Assembly (NCBI GenBank): GCA_003232915.1
Contig: QIKE01000104.1
Span: forward strand, 1-42,811
Direction of reading: 5' to 3'
Source: Bacteroidota bacterium
GTDB lineage: Bacteria > Bacteroidota > Bacteroidia > Bacteroidales > F082
DNA: 42,811 nucleotides
Below, piece after piece: positions 26,305 through 34,612 of the stretch. Made by a program: the position numbers and the translations under genes. The notes under the pieces are model-generated. The model was not told where the DNA came from, did no database searches, and worked only from the letters and a program-made list of their open reading frames with translations. Position 1 is the stretch's first letter. Every line of letters begins with the position of its first letter.

Positions 26305-28527
26305 ATGAGGAGGCAGCAACGTAAGTTCGGTGCTTTTGCAGGAGTTTTCACACCTTCGATATTGACCATACTCGGGGTAATAATGTACTTGCGTCTCGGT
26401 TGGGTTTCGGGGGTATCAGGTCTGTGGGGTTCGATAATTATTATCTTGTTGGCTCATGTTATTTCGCTGACAACCGGACTAAGTATCTCGTCTATAGCCA
26501 CCGATAAAAAAATCAAAGCCGGAGGAATTTATTACATATTGTCACGCTCCTTAGGTTTGCCAATGGGCGGCTCTATCGGTATTACCTTATTCGTTGGTAC
26601 TGCATTGAGCATCTCAATGTACATTGTCGGTTTTACCGAAAATTTTTTGTCGATAGCGGCTTTACAACATTTGTTTGGTATTGCCGAAGTAAGTACCAAC
26701 GAAATAAGGATAGTAGGAAGCATTGTATTGGCACTGCTTACTATTATCGCATACATCAGCACTGATGCAGCACTAAAAACCCAGTTTTTTATCTTGATAG
26801 CAATATTTTTATCATTGGTTTCCGTTTTTATGGGATTGTTTATGAATATTTCCGAAGTTTCAACATCGGCAAGCAAGATTAGTTCTTTTGTACCTTTTCG
26901 TGATTTCAGTTTTTCCGAAGTTTTTGCTATCTTTTTTCCTGCCGTTACCGGATTTACTGCCGGTGTGGCAATGTCGGGTGATTTGAAAGATCCGAAAAAA
27001 GACATCCCACGAGGTACACTTTTTTCTATTTTAACGGGGCTCGTTGTTTATCTTGTTTTAGCAATTTCGTTTAATTTGTTTGTTGACCGTGGTTTGCTGA
27101 TAGGCGATTATAACTTTTTACTAAAAATATCGTGGCTTCCGTTTTTGGTAATCGCCGGCATTTGGGGAGCAACTCTCTCATCGGCACTTGGTGGCATATT
27201 GGGTGGACCGCGCATTATTCAAGCTATTGCCAAAGATCGTATTGTACCCCGTTTTCTCGGCACCGGTTACGGAATAAACAACGAACCGCGTAGCGCACTC
27301 ATTTTCACTTTTATCCTTTCGGAACTAGGCATTCTAATCGGCGACCTGAACCTTATTGCCGGCATCGTTACTATTTTTTACCTTACCGCATACGGTTTTA
27401 TCAATTTGGCATTTACTTTAGAAAAATGGGCTAGCACCGATTTCCGGCCTGGTTTTAAAATCCCCACGTGGATAGGCATTATAGGTTTTTTTGCAGCTTT
27501 TATGATAATGTTTAAACTTGACGCGCCAGCAATGTTTGCGGCATTTATCATTTTAGGACTAATATTTTTTTATATCCGGAAGAAAAAGCTGCATCTTGAT
27601 ATGGGAGATGTATGGCCTGGCGTTTTGGCCTCAATGATACAAGCAATGTTAAAACGTTACAATACCATAAAAATACCTGAACACCATTGGCGAGCTAACA
27701 TACTTTTGTTCAGCGGAGGAACAGCTAACCGCCCGTACCTTGTTCAATTCAGCAAATATCTCGCAGGCAAATACGGTTTAATTTCCAATATCGACCTTGT
27801 ACTTAAAACGAATTCAAAAATACTTTTTCCAGGGCCAAAGGTGAGTATCCCCGAAGACGAAATGGAAGGCGACGAAAGCATTTTTTCAAAACGACAAGAA
27901 TGTAACAACATTTACGAGGGTATTGAAGCCATTGCAGCCACTTATGGCTTTTCGGGTGTCGAACCGAACACTGTTGTCCTCGGCTGGGGACGACACAGCG
28001 AGAATCCCGTTCGCTTTGCTCAAATGTTACGCTACCTGATGAACCTTGATATGAACATTGTAATGCTTGATTACAACAAAGATAAGGGCTTTGGAACATA
28101 CGAGAAAATAGATGTTTGGCTACGTGGGGGCTCGAATAACGGAAACCTCATACTCTCGTTAATACGTTTTGTACACCTCTCCTACGCGTGGCGAAAAGTA
28201 AAGGTCAGAATACTTATTATCAACTCTACAGGACAAGAACAAAAAATAAGAAAACGTGCTGCCCGCGTTCTTGACAAAATGCGTATCGCAGCGAGTATTC
28301 ACGTTATCGACAACGCTGGTACTAAAAAACCTGTCAATACTATTATCAAAGAATTTTCGGCAGATGCTAACTTGATTTTTCTCGGCCTCGCCGAAGTCCG
28401 TGAAGGATACGAAAACGACTTTATCAGCCGTGCCGACAAATTGTTTGATGACCTAGGAACCATTGCCTTGGTTAAAGCATCCTCGTTTTTTAGCGAACTA
28501 CATATTGGCGACTATTACAAACGATGA
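26305..28527 (+). CDS. Cation-chloride cotransporter (SLC12/CCC family, amino acid-polyamine-organocation superfamily)
   Basis: 740 residues. The first 430 hold about 12 membrane helices with the CCC/APC start KFGAFAGVFTPSILTILGVIMY, the unwound first helix typical of the fold. KAGGIYYILSRSLG and the FPAVTGFTAGVAMSGDLKDP block, characteristic of cation-chloride cotransporters, follow. The C-terminal 300 residues are cytoplasmic and resemble the SLC12 C-terminal domain: HHWRANILLFSGG, VVLGWGRHSENPVRFAQMLR, then RILIINSTGQEQ. Eukaryotic relatives move Na/K/Cl; ion selectivity of this one is unknown. It is monocistronic and preceded by repeat copy A and a promoter motif. The frame ends at TGA 28525-28527. 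Confidence 0.87.
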   Translation: MRRQQRKFGAFAGVFTPSILTILGVIMYLRLGWVSGVSGLWGSIIIILLAHVISLTTGLSISSIATDKKIKAGGIYYILSRSLGLPMGGSIGITLFVGTALSISMYIVGFTENFLSIAALQHLFGIAEVSTNEIRIVGSIVLALLTIIAYISTDAALKTQFFILIAIFLSLVSVFMGLFMNISEVSTSASKISSFVPFRDFSFSEVFAIFFPAVTGFTAGVAMSGDLKDPKKDIPRGTLFSILTGLVVYLVLAISFNLFVDRGLLIGDYNFLLKISWLPFLVIAGIWGATLSSALGGILGGPRIIQAIAKDRIVPRFLGTGYGINNEPRSALIFTFILSELGILIGDLNLIAGIVTIFYLTAYGFINLAFTLEKWASTDFRPGFKIPTWIGIIGFFAAFMIMFKLDAPAMFAAFIILGLIFFYIRKKKLHLDMGDVWPGVLASMIQAMLKRYNTIKIPEHHWRANILLFSGGTANRPYLVQFSKYLAGKYGLISNIDLVLKTNSKILFPGPKVSIPEDEMEGDESIFSKRQECNNIYEGIEAIAATYGFSGVEPNTVVLGWGRHSENPVRFAQMLRYLMNLDMNIVMLDYNKDKGFGTYEKIDVWLRGGSNNGNLILSLIRFVHLSYAWRKVKVRILIINSTGQEQKIRKRAARVLDKMRIAASIHVIDNAGTKKPVNTIIKEFSADANLIFLGLAEVREGYENDFISRADKLFDDLGTIALVKASSFFSELHIGDYYKR

Positions 28528-28887
28528 CGGGGAACGAGGGAGCAAAGTAGCAAGCGACGGAGTGCATAACGCAGAAAATGTTACGAAAAAACTATTTCAT
28601 TGTGCTTATTTTCTACAAAATATGCCGACTTCAGAACTCCACTGCCATATTTTTATTATTATGTATTTGCAATGATTGTATTGCAAAAAGCAGTTGTCGG
28701 AATTATGGTAGTTCAAATGGCTCCGCAAAATTTAAAGTGTTTATTATCTATTCTATTAATAATATTACGTTTGATTTGTAGTTTTGTACTAAAAAGTGGA
28801 TACGGTATGTCAGGATTTTTAAACTTACTTTAATCGGAATAGTTTGCCGTTTTTTCCGGCATTTTTAAATAGGCTAACCAATTGTAT
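28528..28887. other. Intergenic region, no gene; small hairpin near the end
   Basis: 360 bases with short open frames only, none convincing. TGCCG at 28845-28849 pairs with CGGCA at 28857-28861 and is followed by TTTTTAAA, which may be a weak terminator just before the radC promoter. Confidence 0.45.
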
Positions 28888-28895
28888 TACTTTTG
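28888..28895 (+). promoter_or_regulatory. Putative -7 promoter element of radC
   Basis: TACTTTTG matches TAnnTTTG only 6 bases before the radC ATG at 28902, predicting an almost leaderless transcript. Confidence 0.5.
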
Positions 28896-28901
28896 TCTGT
28901 T

Positions 28902-29642
28902 ATGGAAAACCATTACAATAATAAACAGCCCATAAATCAATGGGCCGAAGGCGACAGACCACGAGAAAAAATGCTCAACAATGGAAAATTGTCGTTAAGC
29001 AATACCGAACTACTTGCTATTCTGCTCGGTTCGGGCAACGCTGACGAATCGGCCTTACAACTTGCCAAGAGAATACTTGATGCTGTTAACAACAACCTCA
29101 TCGAATTTGCCAAATTGAGCATCAACGAACTTTTGCGTTTTAAGGGAGTTGGCAAGGCTAAAGCCGTTACCATTGAGGCAGCCCTCGAACTCGGCAAACG
29201 ACGTTTGGCCGAAAAAGCACTTGGTTGCATCCAAATAAAATCAAGCAAACAGGCCTATGAACTTGTTTTATCCGAACTTAGCGATAATTATTATGAAGAT
29301 TTTTATATATTGCTACTCAACAGATCGTCGCATCTTATCCGCAAAGTGCTCGTAAGCTCGGGTGGAATTGGCGATACAATCGTTGACCCTAAAAAAATCT
29401 TTAAAATCGCTATCGACCACAACGCATCCACCTTAATTTTGGCACACAACCATCCAACCAATAAACTAAATCCGAGCAGCCAAGATTTGTCCCTCACAAA
29501 AAAACTCGTGAAAGGCGGCAATATTTTGTCTATATTAATTAGCGATCACATTATTGTAGGTAGCGACAATTATTTTAGTTTTGCCGACAATGGTCTGTTA
29601 GAAGAATTTTATGAGGAAGAAAATCCGGAAGAAATTAGTTAA
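28902..29642 (+). CDS. radC: RadC family protein (JAB/MPN domain)
   Basis: 246 residues from ATG 28902; an in-frame TTG three codons earlier overlaps the promoter motif and is unlikely. The N-terminal helix-hairpin-helix part has WAEGDRPREKML, LSNTELLAILLGSG and FKGVGKAKA. The C-terminal MPN domain has the JAMM metal site: H182-N-H184-P with Ser192 and Asp195 (HNHP..........D spacing). Despite the name, RadC-family proteins are not established DNA repair enzymes; the domain suggests a metal-dependent hydrolase. The next gene, wecB, starts 50 bases after the stop and may be co-transcribed. Confidence 0.92.
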   Translation: MENHYNNKQPINQWAEGDRPREKMLNNGKLSLSNTELLAILLGSGNADESALQLAKRILDAVNNNLIEFAKLSINELLRFKGVGKAKAVTIEAALELGKRRLAEKALGCIQIKSSKQAYELVLSELSDNYYEDFYILLLNRSSHLIRKVLVSSGGIGDTIVDPKKIFKIAIDHNASTLILAHNHPTNKLNPSSQDLSLTKKLVKGGNILSILISDHIIVGSDNYFSFADNGLLEEFYEEENPEEIS

Positions 29643-29692
29643 CGGATTATAACAAATGTATTTTGCCATAATAGTTTAACCGTCTTTTTTTT

Positions 29693-30841
29693 ATGATGAA
29701 AATAGTAACAATCATAGGCGCACGTCCCCAAATTATTAAAGCGGCATCGTTGAATAGGGCTATCAGTGAAAATTTTAAAAACGAAATTTCGGAAGTTATT
29801 GTCCATACCGGGCAACATTACGATAAAAATATGTCGCAAGTGTTTATTGATGAGCTTAAAATACCGCAACCCGATTACAACCTTAATATCGGCAGTGCAA
29901 GTCATGGGTTGCAAACCGCAAAAATGATAATGGGTATTGAGCAAATTTTACTGAAAGAAAAACCAGAATATCTTATACTTTATGGCGACACCAACTCCAC
30001 ACTTGCCGGTGCTATTGCCGCAGCCAAAATCCATATTCCTATTGTGCACATCGAAGCCGGTTTGCGTTCGTACAATAAAAGTATGCCTGAAGAAATCAAC
30101 CGCATTATGTGCGACCATGCTTCTACCTTGCTGTTTTCGCCAACACTTACTGGATACAACAATCTTTTAAAAGAAGGATTTGATAAAGATAGCAAGCCAC
30201 GTTTTACTGCCGACAATCCGGGAATTTTCCATTGTGGCGATGTAATGTACGACAACAGCCTGTTTTTCAATGAAATTGTAAATCCAAAAAGAAACATAAT
30301 AGATATCTTAAACCTGAAAAAAGATAGCTTTTATTTGGCCACCGTTCATCGTGATAATAATACCGACCAGCCCGAAAGACTTAATGCTATTTTCGGTGCT
30401 TTTGATACTTTATCACTCAAAACCAAACTACCTATAATATTGCCACTGCATCCGCGTACCCGAAAATTGCTCAATAAAAATCTTTCTTCGAACTTACTGA
30501 AAAAAATTAAACAAAATCCTTTTTTCCAAATTATATCACCCGTATCTTTTCTCGAAATGAATGTATTGGAAAGCCACTGCAATATGATATTTACAGATTC
30601 GGGTGGCGTACAAAAAGAAGCCTATTTTTTCAAAAAACCGGTTATTGTCCTTCGTCCCGAAACCGAATGGAAAGAAATTGTAGAACAAGGTTGCGGAATT
30701 ATTGCCGATGCCTCTAAAACAGATATTCTCAACGCTTTTGAATATTTTCAACAAGTTAGAAATAAGCTAAATTTTCCTAATATTTTCGGTGACGGAAAAG
30801 CAGGGCGTTTCATTTGCCAAACTATATTGGATAACCGTTGA
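29693..30841 (+). CDS. wecB: UDP-N-acetylglucosamine 2-epimerase (non-hydrolysing)
   Basis: 382 residues from ATG 29693 (a second ATG follows at once). The enzyme interconverts UDP-GlcNAc and UDP-ManNAc for surface polysaccharide. Family motifs in order: IIGARPQIIKAA near the N-terminus (GTRPE in most relatives), VHTGQHYDKNMS, LYGDTNSTLAGA, HIEAGLRS, MPEEINR, TVHRDNN, LHPRTRK, and DSGGVQKEA close to the C-terminus. The GARPQ variant is known among bacterial epimerases. No other polysaccharide genes are adjacent, so the product's destination is unclear. A hairpin terminator overlaps the stop codon. Confidence 0.92.
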   Translation: MMKIVTIIGARPQIIKAASLNRAISENFKNEISEVIVHTGQHYDKNMSQVFIDELKIPQPDYNLNIGSASHGLQTAKMIMGIEQILLKEKPEYLILYGDTNSTLAGAIAAAKIHIPIVHIEAGLRSYNKSMPEEINRIMCDHASTLLFSPTLTGYNNLLKEGFDKDSKPRFTADNPGIFHCGDVMYDNSLFFNEIVNPKRNIIDILNLKKDSFYLATVHRDNNTDQPERLNAIFGAFDTLSLKTKLPIILPLHPRTRKLLNKNLSSNLLKKIKQNPFFQIISPVSFLEMNVLESHCNMIFTDSGGVQKEAYFFKKPVIVLRPETEWKEIVEQGCGIIADASKTDILNAFEYFQQVRNKLNFPNIFGDGKAGRFICQTILDNR

Positions 30842-30862
30842 AAAAAACGGTTTCTTTATTTT
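30833..30862 (+). terminator. Intrinsic terminator of wecB
   Basis: AACCGT (30833-30838) pairs with ACGGTT (30847-30852) and is followed by TCTTTATTTT. The stem begins inside the last codons of wecB. Confidence 0.55.
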
Positions 30863-30972
30863 CAGTTACTAAATTTCGACTCGCCAAGACCATATTTCAA
30901 CAAAAGGAAATTAACAAAACATATAAACTTTTATTCAACAAAAAAGTCGATATATTTTTTTCTACTTAAATA

Positions 30973-31002
30973 TTGTTTATAATGATTATTTTTCTACTTT
31001 TG
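30973..31002 (+). promoter_or_regulatory. Bacteroidetes-type promoter of the rpsF operon
   Basis: TTG at 30973-30975, a 19-base spacer and TACTTTTG at 30995-31002 form a complete -33/-7 pair. The start would be near 31008, leaving a leader of about 40 bases before rpsF. Confidence 0.65.
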
Positions 31003-31048
31003 CATTCCTAAATTTTTATTATTAACAATCAATAAATTAAGTGTAAAC

Positions 31049-31426
31049 ATGATTAACCAGTATGAAACCGTTTTCATTTTAACTCCCGTTTTATCTGATG
31101 ATCAGATAAAGGAAGCGGTAAAAAAGTATGAGAATTTCCTTAAAGAGCATGATGCAGGGATCGTCAACTATGAAAACTGGGGTATGCGTAAATTAGCATA
31201 TCCCATACAGAAAAAATCTACAGGATTTTACAATCTGTTTGAATTCAAAATCGAAGGTACTGACATCCATGATCTGGAAGTTCAATTCAAACGCGACGAA
31301 CGTGTTTTACGTTTTCTGACAGTAAAACTTGACAAACACGCTATAATATACAACGAAAAACGTCGCAAAAAAGACAGATTAAACGTCAAAGACGACAAAA
31401 AAAGTCTTAAAATTGCTACAGTATAA
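31049..31426 (+). CDS. rpsF: 30S ribosomal protein S6
   Basis: 125 residues. S6 binds 16S rRNA together with S18 in the platform of the small subunit. The protein opens with [20 protein letters not shown] and has the family blocks [22 protein letters not shown] and [17 protein letters not shown]. The charged C-terminal extension ([16 protein letters not shown]) is common in Bacteroidetes. It is first in the usual rpsF-rpsR-rplI operon. Confidence 0.96.
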   Translation: MINQYETVFILTPVLSDDQIKEAVKKYENFLKEHDAGIVNYENWGMRKLAYPIQKKSTGFYNLFEFKIEGTDIHDLEVQFKRDERVLRFLTVKLDKHAIIYNEKRRKKDRLNVKDDKKSLKIATV

Positions 31427-31445
31427 AAAGAAAAGCTCTAAGATT

Positions 31446-31712
31446 ATGGCACAGAATTCAGAAATAAAATACTTAACGCCCATTGCAGTAGATACTTCAA
31501 AAAAGAAATACTGCCGCTTTAAGAAAAATCACATCAAATACATTGATTATAAAGATGCGAATTTCTTACTTCGTTTTGTAAACGAACAGGGGAAAATTTT
31601 ACCACGCAGGATTACCGGTACTTCAACCAAGTATCAAAAAAAAGTAGCCAAGGCGATCAAACGAGCCCGTCATCTTGCGTTGATGCCCTACGTAGCTGAT
31701 TTATTAAAATAA
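31446..31712 (+). CDS. rpsR: 30S ribosomal protein S18
   Basis: 88 residues from ATG 31446. The open frame extends upstream to 31413 into the end of rpsF, but the [12 protein letters not shown] start is the typical one. Signature parts are [38 protein letters not shown] and [21 protein letters not shown]. It partners S6 on the small subunit. The Cys-less or Cys-bearing zinc motif of some S18 proteins is reduced here to a single Cys in YCRF. Confidence 0.96.
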   Translation: MAQNSEIKYLTPIAVDTSKKKYCRFKKNHIKYIDYKDANFLLRFVNEQGKILPRRITGTSTKYQKKVAKAIKRARHLALMPYVADLLK

Positions 31713-31727
31713 GGAAGGGAACGAGAA

Positions 31728-32177
31728 ATGGAAATCATTTTAAAAAAGGATGTTACAGGGATAGGATATAAAAACGACCTGATAACAGTAAAAGACGGAT
31801 ATGCCAGGAATTACCTGATTCCAAAAAGAATGGCTGTTGTCGCCATCCCATCAAGCAAAAAGGCACTGGCCGAATTAAAAAAGCAGCAAGCCTATAAAGA
31901 AGAAAAAGTCAGAAAAGAAGCCGAAACCAATGCTGCTGCAATCAAAGGTATTCAATTGACCATTGGTGTAAAAGCTAGTTCTACCGGCAAAATATTTGGC
32001 TCTGTCAACAATATTATGGTAGCCAATGCCATTAAAGAACAGAAAAAATTTGATATCGACCGTAAGAAAATTTTCGTTAACGATGAACATATCAAAGAAG
32101 TTGGTAAATATAAAGCTGTTGTGAAATTTCACAAAGATATTCAAGTTGAAATAGACCTTGATGTAAAAGCCGAATAA
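31728..32177 (+). CDS. rplI: 50S ribosomal protein L9
   Basis: 149 residues, normal for L9. The N-terminal rRNA-binding domain reads MEIILKKDVTGIGYKNDLIT and VKDGYARNYLIPKRMA. A long charged connecting helix follows (KKQQAYKEEKVRKEAETNAA), then the C-terminal domain with GKIFGSVNNIMVANAI and a closing VEIDLDV. It is third in the rpsF operon, 15 bases after rpsR. Confidence 0.96.
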   Translation: MEIILKKDVTGIGYKNDLITVKDGYARNYLIPKRMAVVAIPSSKKALAELKKQQAYKEEKVRKEAETNAAAIKGIQLTIGVKASSTGKIFGSVNNIMVANAIKEQKKFDIDRKKIFVNDEHIKEVGKYKAVVKFHKDIQVEIDLDVKAE

Positions 32178-32191
32178 TTTTTTTGTTTTTG

Positions 32192-32199
32192 TATCTTCG
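32192..32199 (+). promoter_or_regulatory. Putative -7 promoter element of the SPOUT methyltransferase gene
   Basis: TATCTTCG, a variant of TAnnTTTG also seen before Bacteroidetes genes, lies 7 bases before the preferred GTG start at 32207. It implies a near-leaderless transcript independent of the rpsF operon. Confidence 0.4.
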
Positions 32200-32206
32200 C
32201 AGAACT

Positions 32207-32974
32207 GTGATTAACAAAGCAAAAGTAAAATTTGTCAACTCCCTTAGACTTGGAAAATTTCGCCGGTACGAACAATGTTTTACTGCCGAAGGGAATACCC
32301 TTGTTATAGACTTGATAAAAAGCAAGTTAGCCATAAGAGAATTTTTTGCAACAGAAAAATGGGTTTTACAACATCGCCATTTGATAGAAAAGACTCCCTA
32401 TACTATTGTTGTTGAAAGTGAGCTTAAAAAAATCAGTAACCTTAAAAATCCTTCGGAAGTGATGGCAGTTGTTAACATGCCAGAAAACAAAATTCCGGAT
32501 ATTAGGCTTATACACGAATGGTCACTCGTACTTGACAATATACGCAACCCCGGAAACCTCGGTACCATTATCCGTACTGCCGATTGGTTTGGCTTCCGAA
32601 GTATCTTTTGTTCTAACGAAACTGTAGATGTTTATAATCCTAAAGTTATACAAGCCACAATGGGATCGTTATCAAAAGTAGAATTGTTTTACACAAATTT
32701 AATAGAATTGTTTGCTCAAAAGCCCCCGAATTTTCCCGTTTACGGAACATTATTGCAAGGAACGAATATTAACAAACTGCAACATCCGCAAAAAGGATTT
32801 GTCATCGTCGGCAGCGAAGCACACGGAATATCTAACGAACTACTACCTTATGTCAATCGTAAAATTACCATCCCCTCCTCCCCCACTGCCGCTGCCGAAT
32901 CGCTCAATGCATCTATTGCCACCGCTATTGTTTGCTTCGCCCTTACACGTGATGAATTCGACACTAAGCGATAG
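32207..32974 (+). CDS. TrmH/SpoU-family RNA 2'-O-methyltransferase
   Basis: 255 residues from GTG 32207; a TTG at 32183 gives 8 extra residues but overlaps the promoter motif. The opening INKAKVKFVNSLRLGKFRR is the usual first helix of these enzymes (I....K.I..L...K.R). An N-terminal substrate-binding part is followed by the SPOUT domain: LDNIRNPGNLGTIIRTADWFG (motif 1), VGSEAHGIS (motif 2) and IPSSPTAAAESLNASIATAI (motif 3). It methylates ribose 2'-OH in rRNA or tRNA; the target nucleotide cannot be told. It follows rplI by 29 bases. Confidence 0.9.
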   Translation: MINKAKVKFVNSLRLGKFRRYEQCFTAEGNTLVIDLIKSKLAIREFFATEKWVLQHRHLIEKTPYTIVVESELKKISNLKNPSEVMAVVNMPENKIPDIRLIHEWSLVLDNIRNPGNLGTIIRTADWFGFRSIFCSNETVDVYNPKVIQATMGSLSKVELFYTNLIELFAQKPPNFPVYGTLLQGTNINKLQHPQKGFVIVGSEAHGISNELLPYVNRKITIPSSPTAAAESLNASIATAIVCFALTRDEFDTKR

Positions 32975-33638
32975 TAAATTATCTTTTAGTTAATTTTCTT
33001 ATTGTCTTCAATGGAAAAGCCATTTTGTTAAATATTGATTGTTAAAAAAACGTCAATTTATTCGTTACGCTCGTTTGAGGGACTAATCATTTATTTTAAT
33101 AAACTGTTAAATTTCAACTTAGCAAGCCTCGAACTTGAAGTTTTATGATTAGATACTGCAAAAATCAGGCGTCTTCTTGCATATACTCCTTTGCTGTAAT
33201 CGACACAATGTTTCAAAAATTTATTAACAATTATTTATAAATTGCTGCATAACGATAATTTCTATTTTCGTCTCATACAGAAATATACATTAGTTTGTCA
33301 GCCCGTCATAAAAATGCCGGATATTTCTTTTTTGATAATTGAAGGCAAGAACAGTTATAATAGTTTCTATTTGAACCTGTTAAATTTCGTAAAATTTGTT
33401 ATACTTAAAACGGAACAAATTGATACATTTCTATAAAAGAAAATATGGCATGCAAAATATTATGAAACCCCTGACAAATTTCATGAGGCCGTAACCGGAT
33501 TTTCCCGGTCATTTAATCAAATAATTAAAAATACAAGGCCGATTTAAAGAATTTATTGCCATGAAACCTTCATAACGAATAAATTCGACACACAGAAGAA
33601 TGATTATAGAACTCCGAAGGAGCGTGATATTAATAGCC

Positions 33639-33692
33639 ACGGGTGTTAAACCTGTGGAATAATGGCTTTGCCATTCCACGGGTTAAACCCGT
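33639..33692. repeat. Long imperfect inverted repeat (CCACGGGTT..AACCCGT type)
   Basis: The arm 33639-33666 (ACGGGTGTTAAACCTGTGGA, continuing to ATGGC) pairs with 33670-33692 (GCCATTCCACGGGTTAAACC, then CGT) around a TTT loop. The two arms differ by small insertions in the left one. Each arm also contains its own ACGGGTT-AACCCGT mini-palindrome. The preceding text ACTCCGAAGGAGCGTGATA and the CCACGGGTTAAACCCGT core look like dispersed intergenic palindromes that I recall from other Bacteroidetes genomes, which would be REP-like elements. That recollection is not checked. Confidence 0.6.
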
Positions 33693-33722
33693 AGTACAAA
33701 AAATGTCAGCACCGTTTTGGCG

Positions 33723-33750
33723 TAATTTTCGATTGCGGAGCCGAAAATTA
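33723..33750. repeat. Hairpin TAATTTTCG..CGAAAATTA
   Basis: A perfect 9-bp stem (33723-33731 with 33742-33750) around the loop ATTGCGGAGC. It sits 30 bases after the long inverted repeat and may belong to the same palindromic element. Confidence 0.5.
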
Positions 33751-33984
33751 TGACAAAACATAAAACTGAATTGATCAGCAAGATACAAAATTATAAACAG
33801 ATGAAGTTCCGATTTTTTAAAAATGAAAATGTCCTGATTTATCCCGTGTGATGTATAATTAAATTCCTTTGTTTTCACCGGTTTTATCATAGATATTAAA
33901 TCAATTCCACCCTTTACATTTTTCATCCGGAAAACGTGTAAATTTTATCATATCTGTAACGGAAAAATGGAGCTATCAAGGCAG

Positions 33985-34326
33985 AAGATGATTATTGAAA
34001 TTATATACAAACAAGCTATGTTGCAGGCTAATATGCTGAAATAGCACTAAACGAATTGAAAAACAAAGGATTGTTATGCACATGTTTTTGCAATTAATTA
34101 ATAGTTATTTATCTGATGACTTGATTGTTAACATGTTTTTTCCAATTCGTAAAATAGATTTAGATTTAAAAAGCATATAGGTTAATAATTCAAAGTAAGT
34201 TGAAAACGCAAGTCGGCTATTTCAACCATTTTTTTGTTAATTGTATCTTCAAATAAAGTAAAAATTTAAGGTTTTACTCTAAGTATTCCTGAAATAACGT
34301 AACTTTGTGTTTATTTGGGGATTTAA
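33985..34326 (+). repeat. Dispersed intergenic repeat, copy B (about 340 bp)
   Basis: Second copy of the sequence at 25901-26244, same orientation, about four of five bases shared. It keeps the 18-codon frame (33988-34044) with the same TAG stop, the central block TTATCTGATGACTTGATTGT and the 3' promoter-like TAACTTTG (34300-34307). Here the next gene begins 520 bases further on, and the GC-rich folded element lies between. Confidence 0.75.
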
Positions 34327-34452
34327 ATCTTTTTTTTTAACTGTTTTTAAGATAACTTTTAGGGCAATAATGTGTGCCGCATTTCAAGATTATGTCTTTA
34401 TATTACACGATATGTTTAATTATGGTTCAATTGCTTTGTTTACAATTAATTG

Positions 34453-34612
34453 CGGCAGGAACGGAAGCGGTAGCTCGGCGCAGGTTTTGCCGATGTGGAG
34501 TAGGCCGGAAAGAGCAACCAACGGAAGCTCCTTTGCGGCCTTACGAAACACGGCAAAGCCTGCGCCGACTACAAGCGGACGTCCGGTGTGGGGCGTGAGT
34601 TTTGTGGGGTAG
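34453..34612. other. GC-rich, strongly folded intergenic element (candidate structured RNA or mobile palindromic unit)
   Basis: An abrupt GC-rich island in AT-rich surroundings. The 18 bases 34475-34492 (TCGGCGCAGGTTTTGCCG) pair with 34551-34568 (CGGCAAAGCCTGCGCCGA), the one difference being a G-U wobble. GTAG/CTAC (34470-34473 with 34569-34572) extends the stem past a bulged C. Inside are a second stem, GTAGGCCG (34500-34507) with CGGCCTTAC (34536-34544, one bulge), and a third, GAGC/GCTC (34512-34515 with 34527-34530), with the loop AACCAACGGAA. After the long stem comes the palindrome GGACGTCC. A 101-codon frame crosses it but looks accidental. Confidence 0.65.

Larger units (their letters stand above)
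32975..33984. other. Gene-free region with several hairpins
   Basis: About 1 kb without a convincing gene on either strand. It includes a small stem ACCGG/CCGGT at 33494-33509 and the large inverted repeats listed separately. Short frames here, such as minus-strand 33630-33926, run through the inverted repeats and are not believable genes. Confidence 0.55.

Noticed and set aside
31413-31445. Earlier start for rpsR
   Set aside because: It would overlap rpsF and add 11 residues absent from S18; ATG 31446 gives the usual start.
33630-33926. A 98-codon minus-strand frame
   Set aside because: It runs through the inverted repeats at 33639-33750 and shows no protein-like pattern.
34307-34612. A 101-codon plus-strand frame through the GC-rich element
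   Set aside because: Its later part consists of the two arms of a long inverted repeat, its start lies in the tail of repeat copy B, and the composition is explained by RNA or DNA structure rather than coding.
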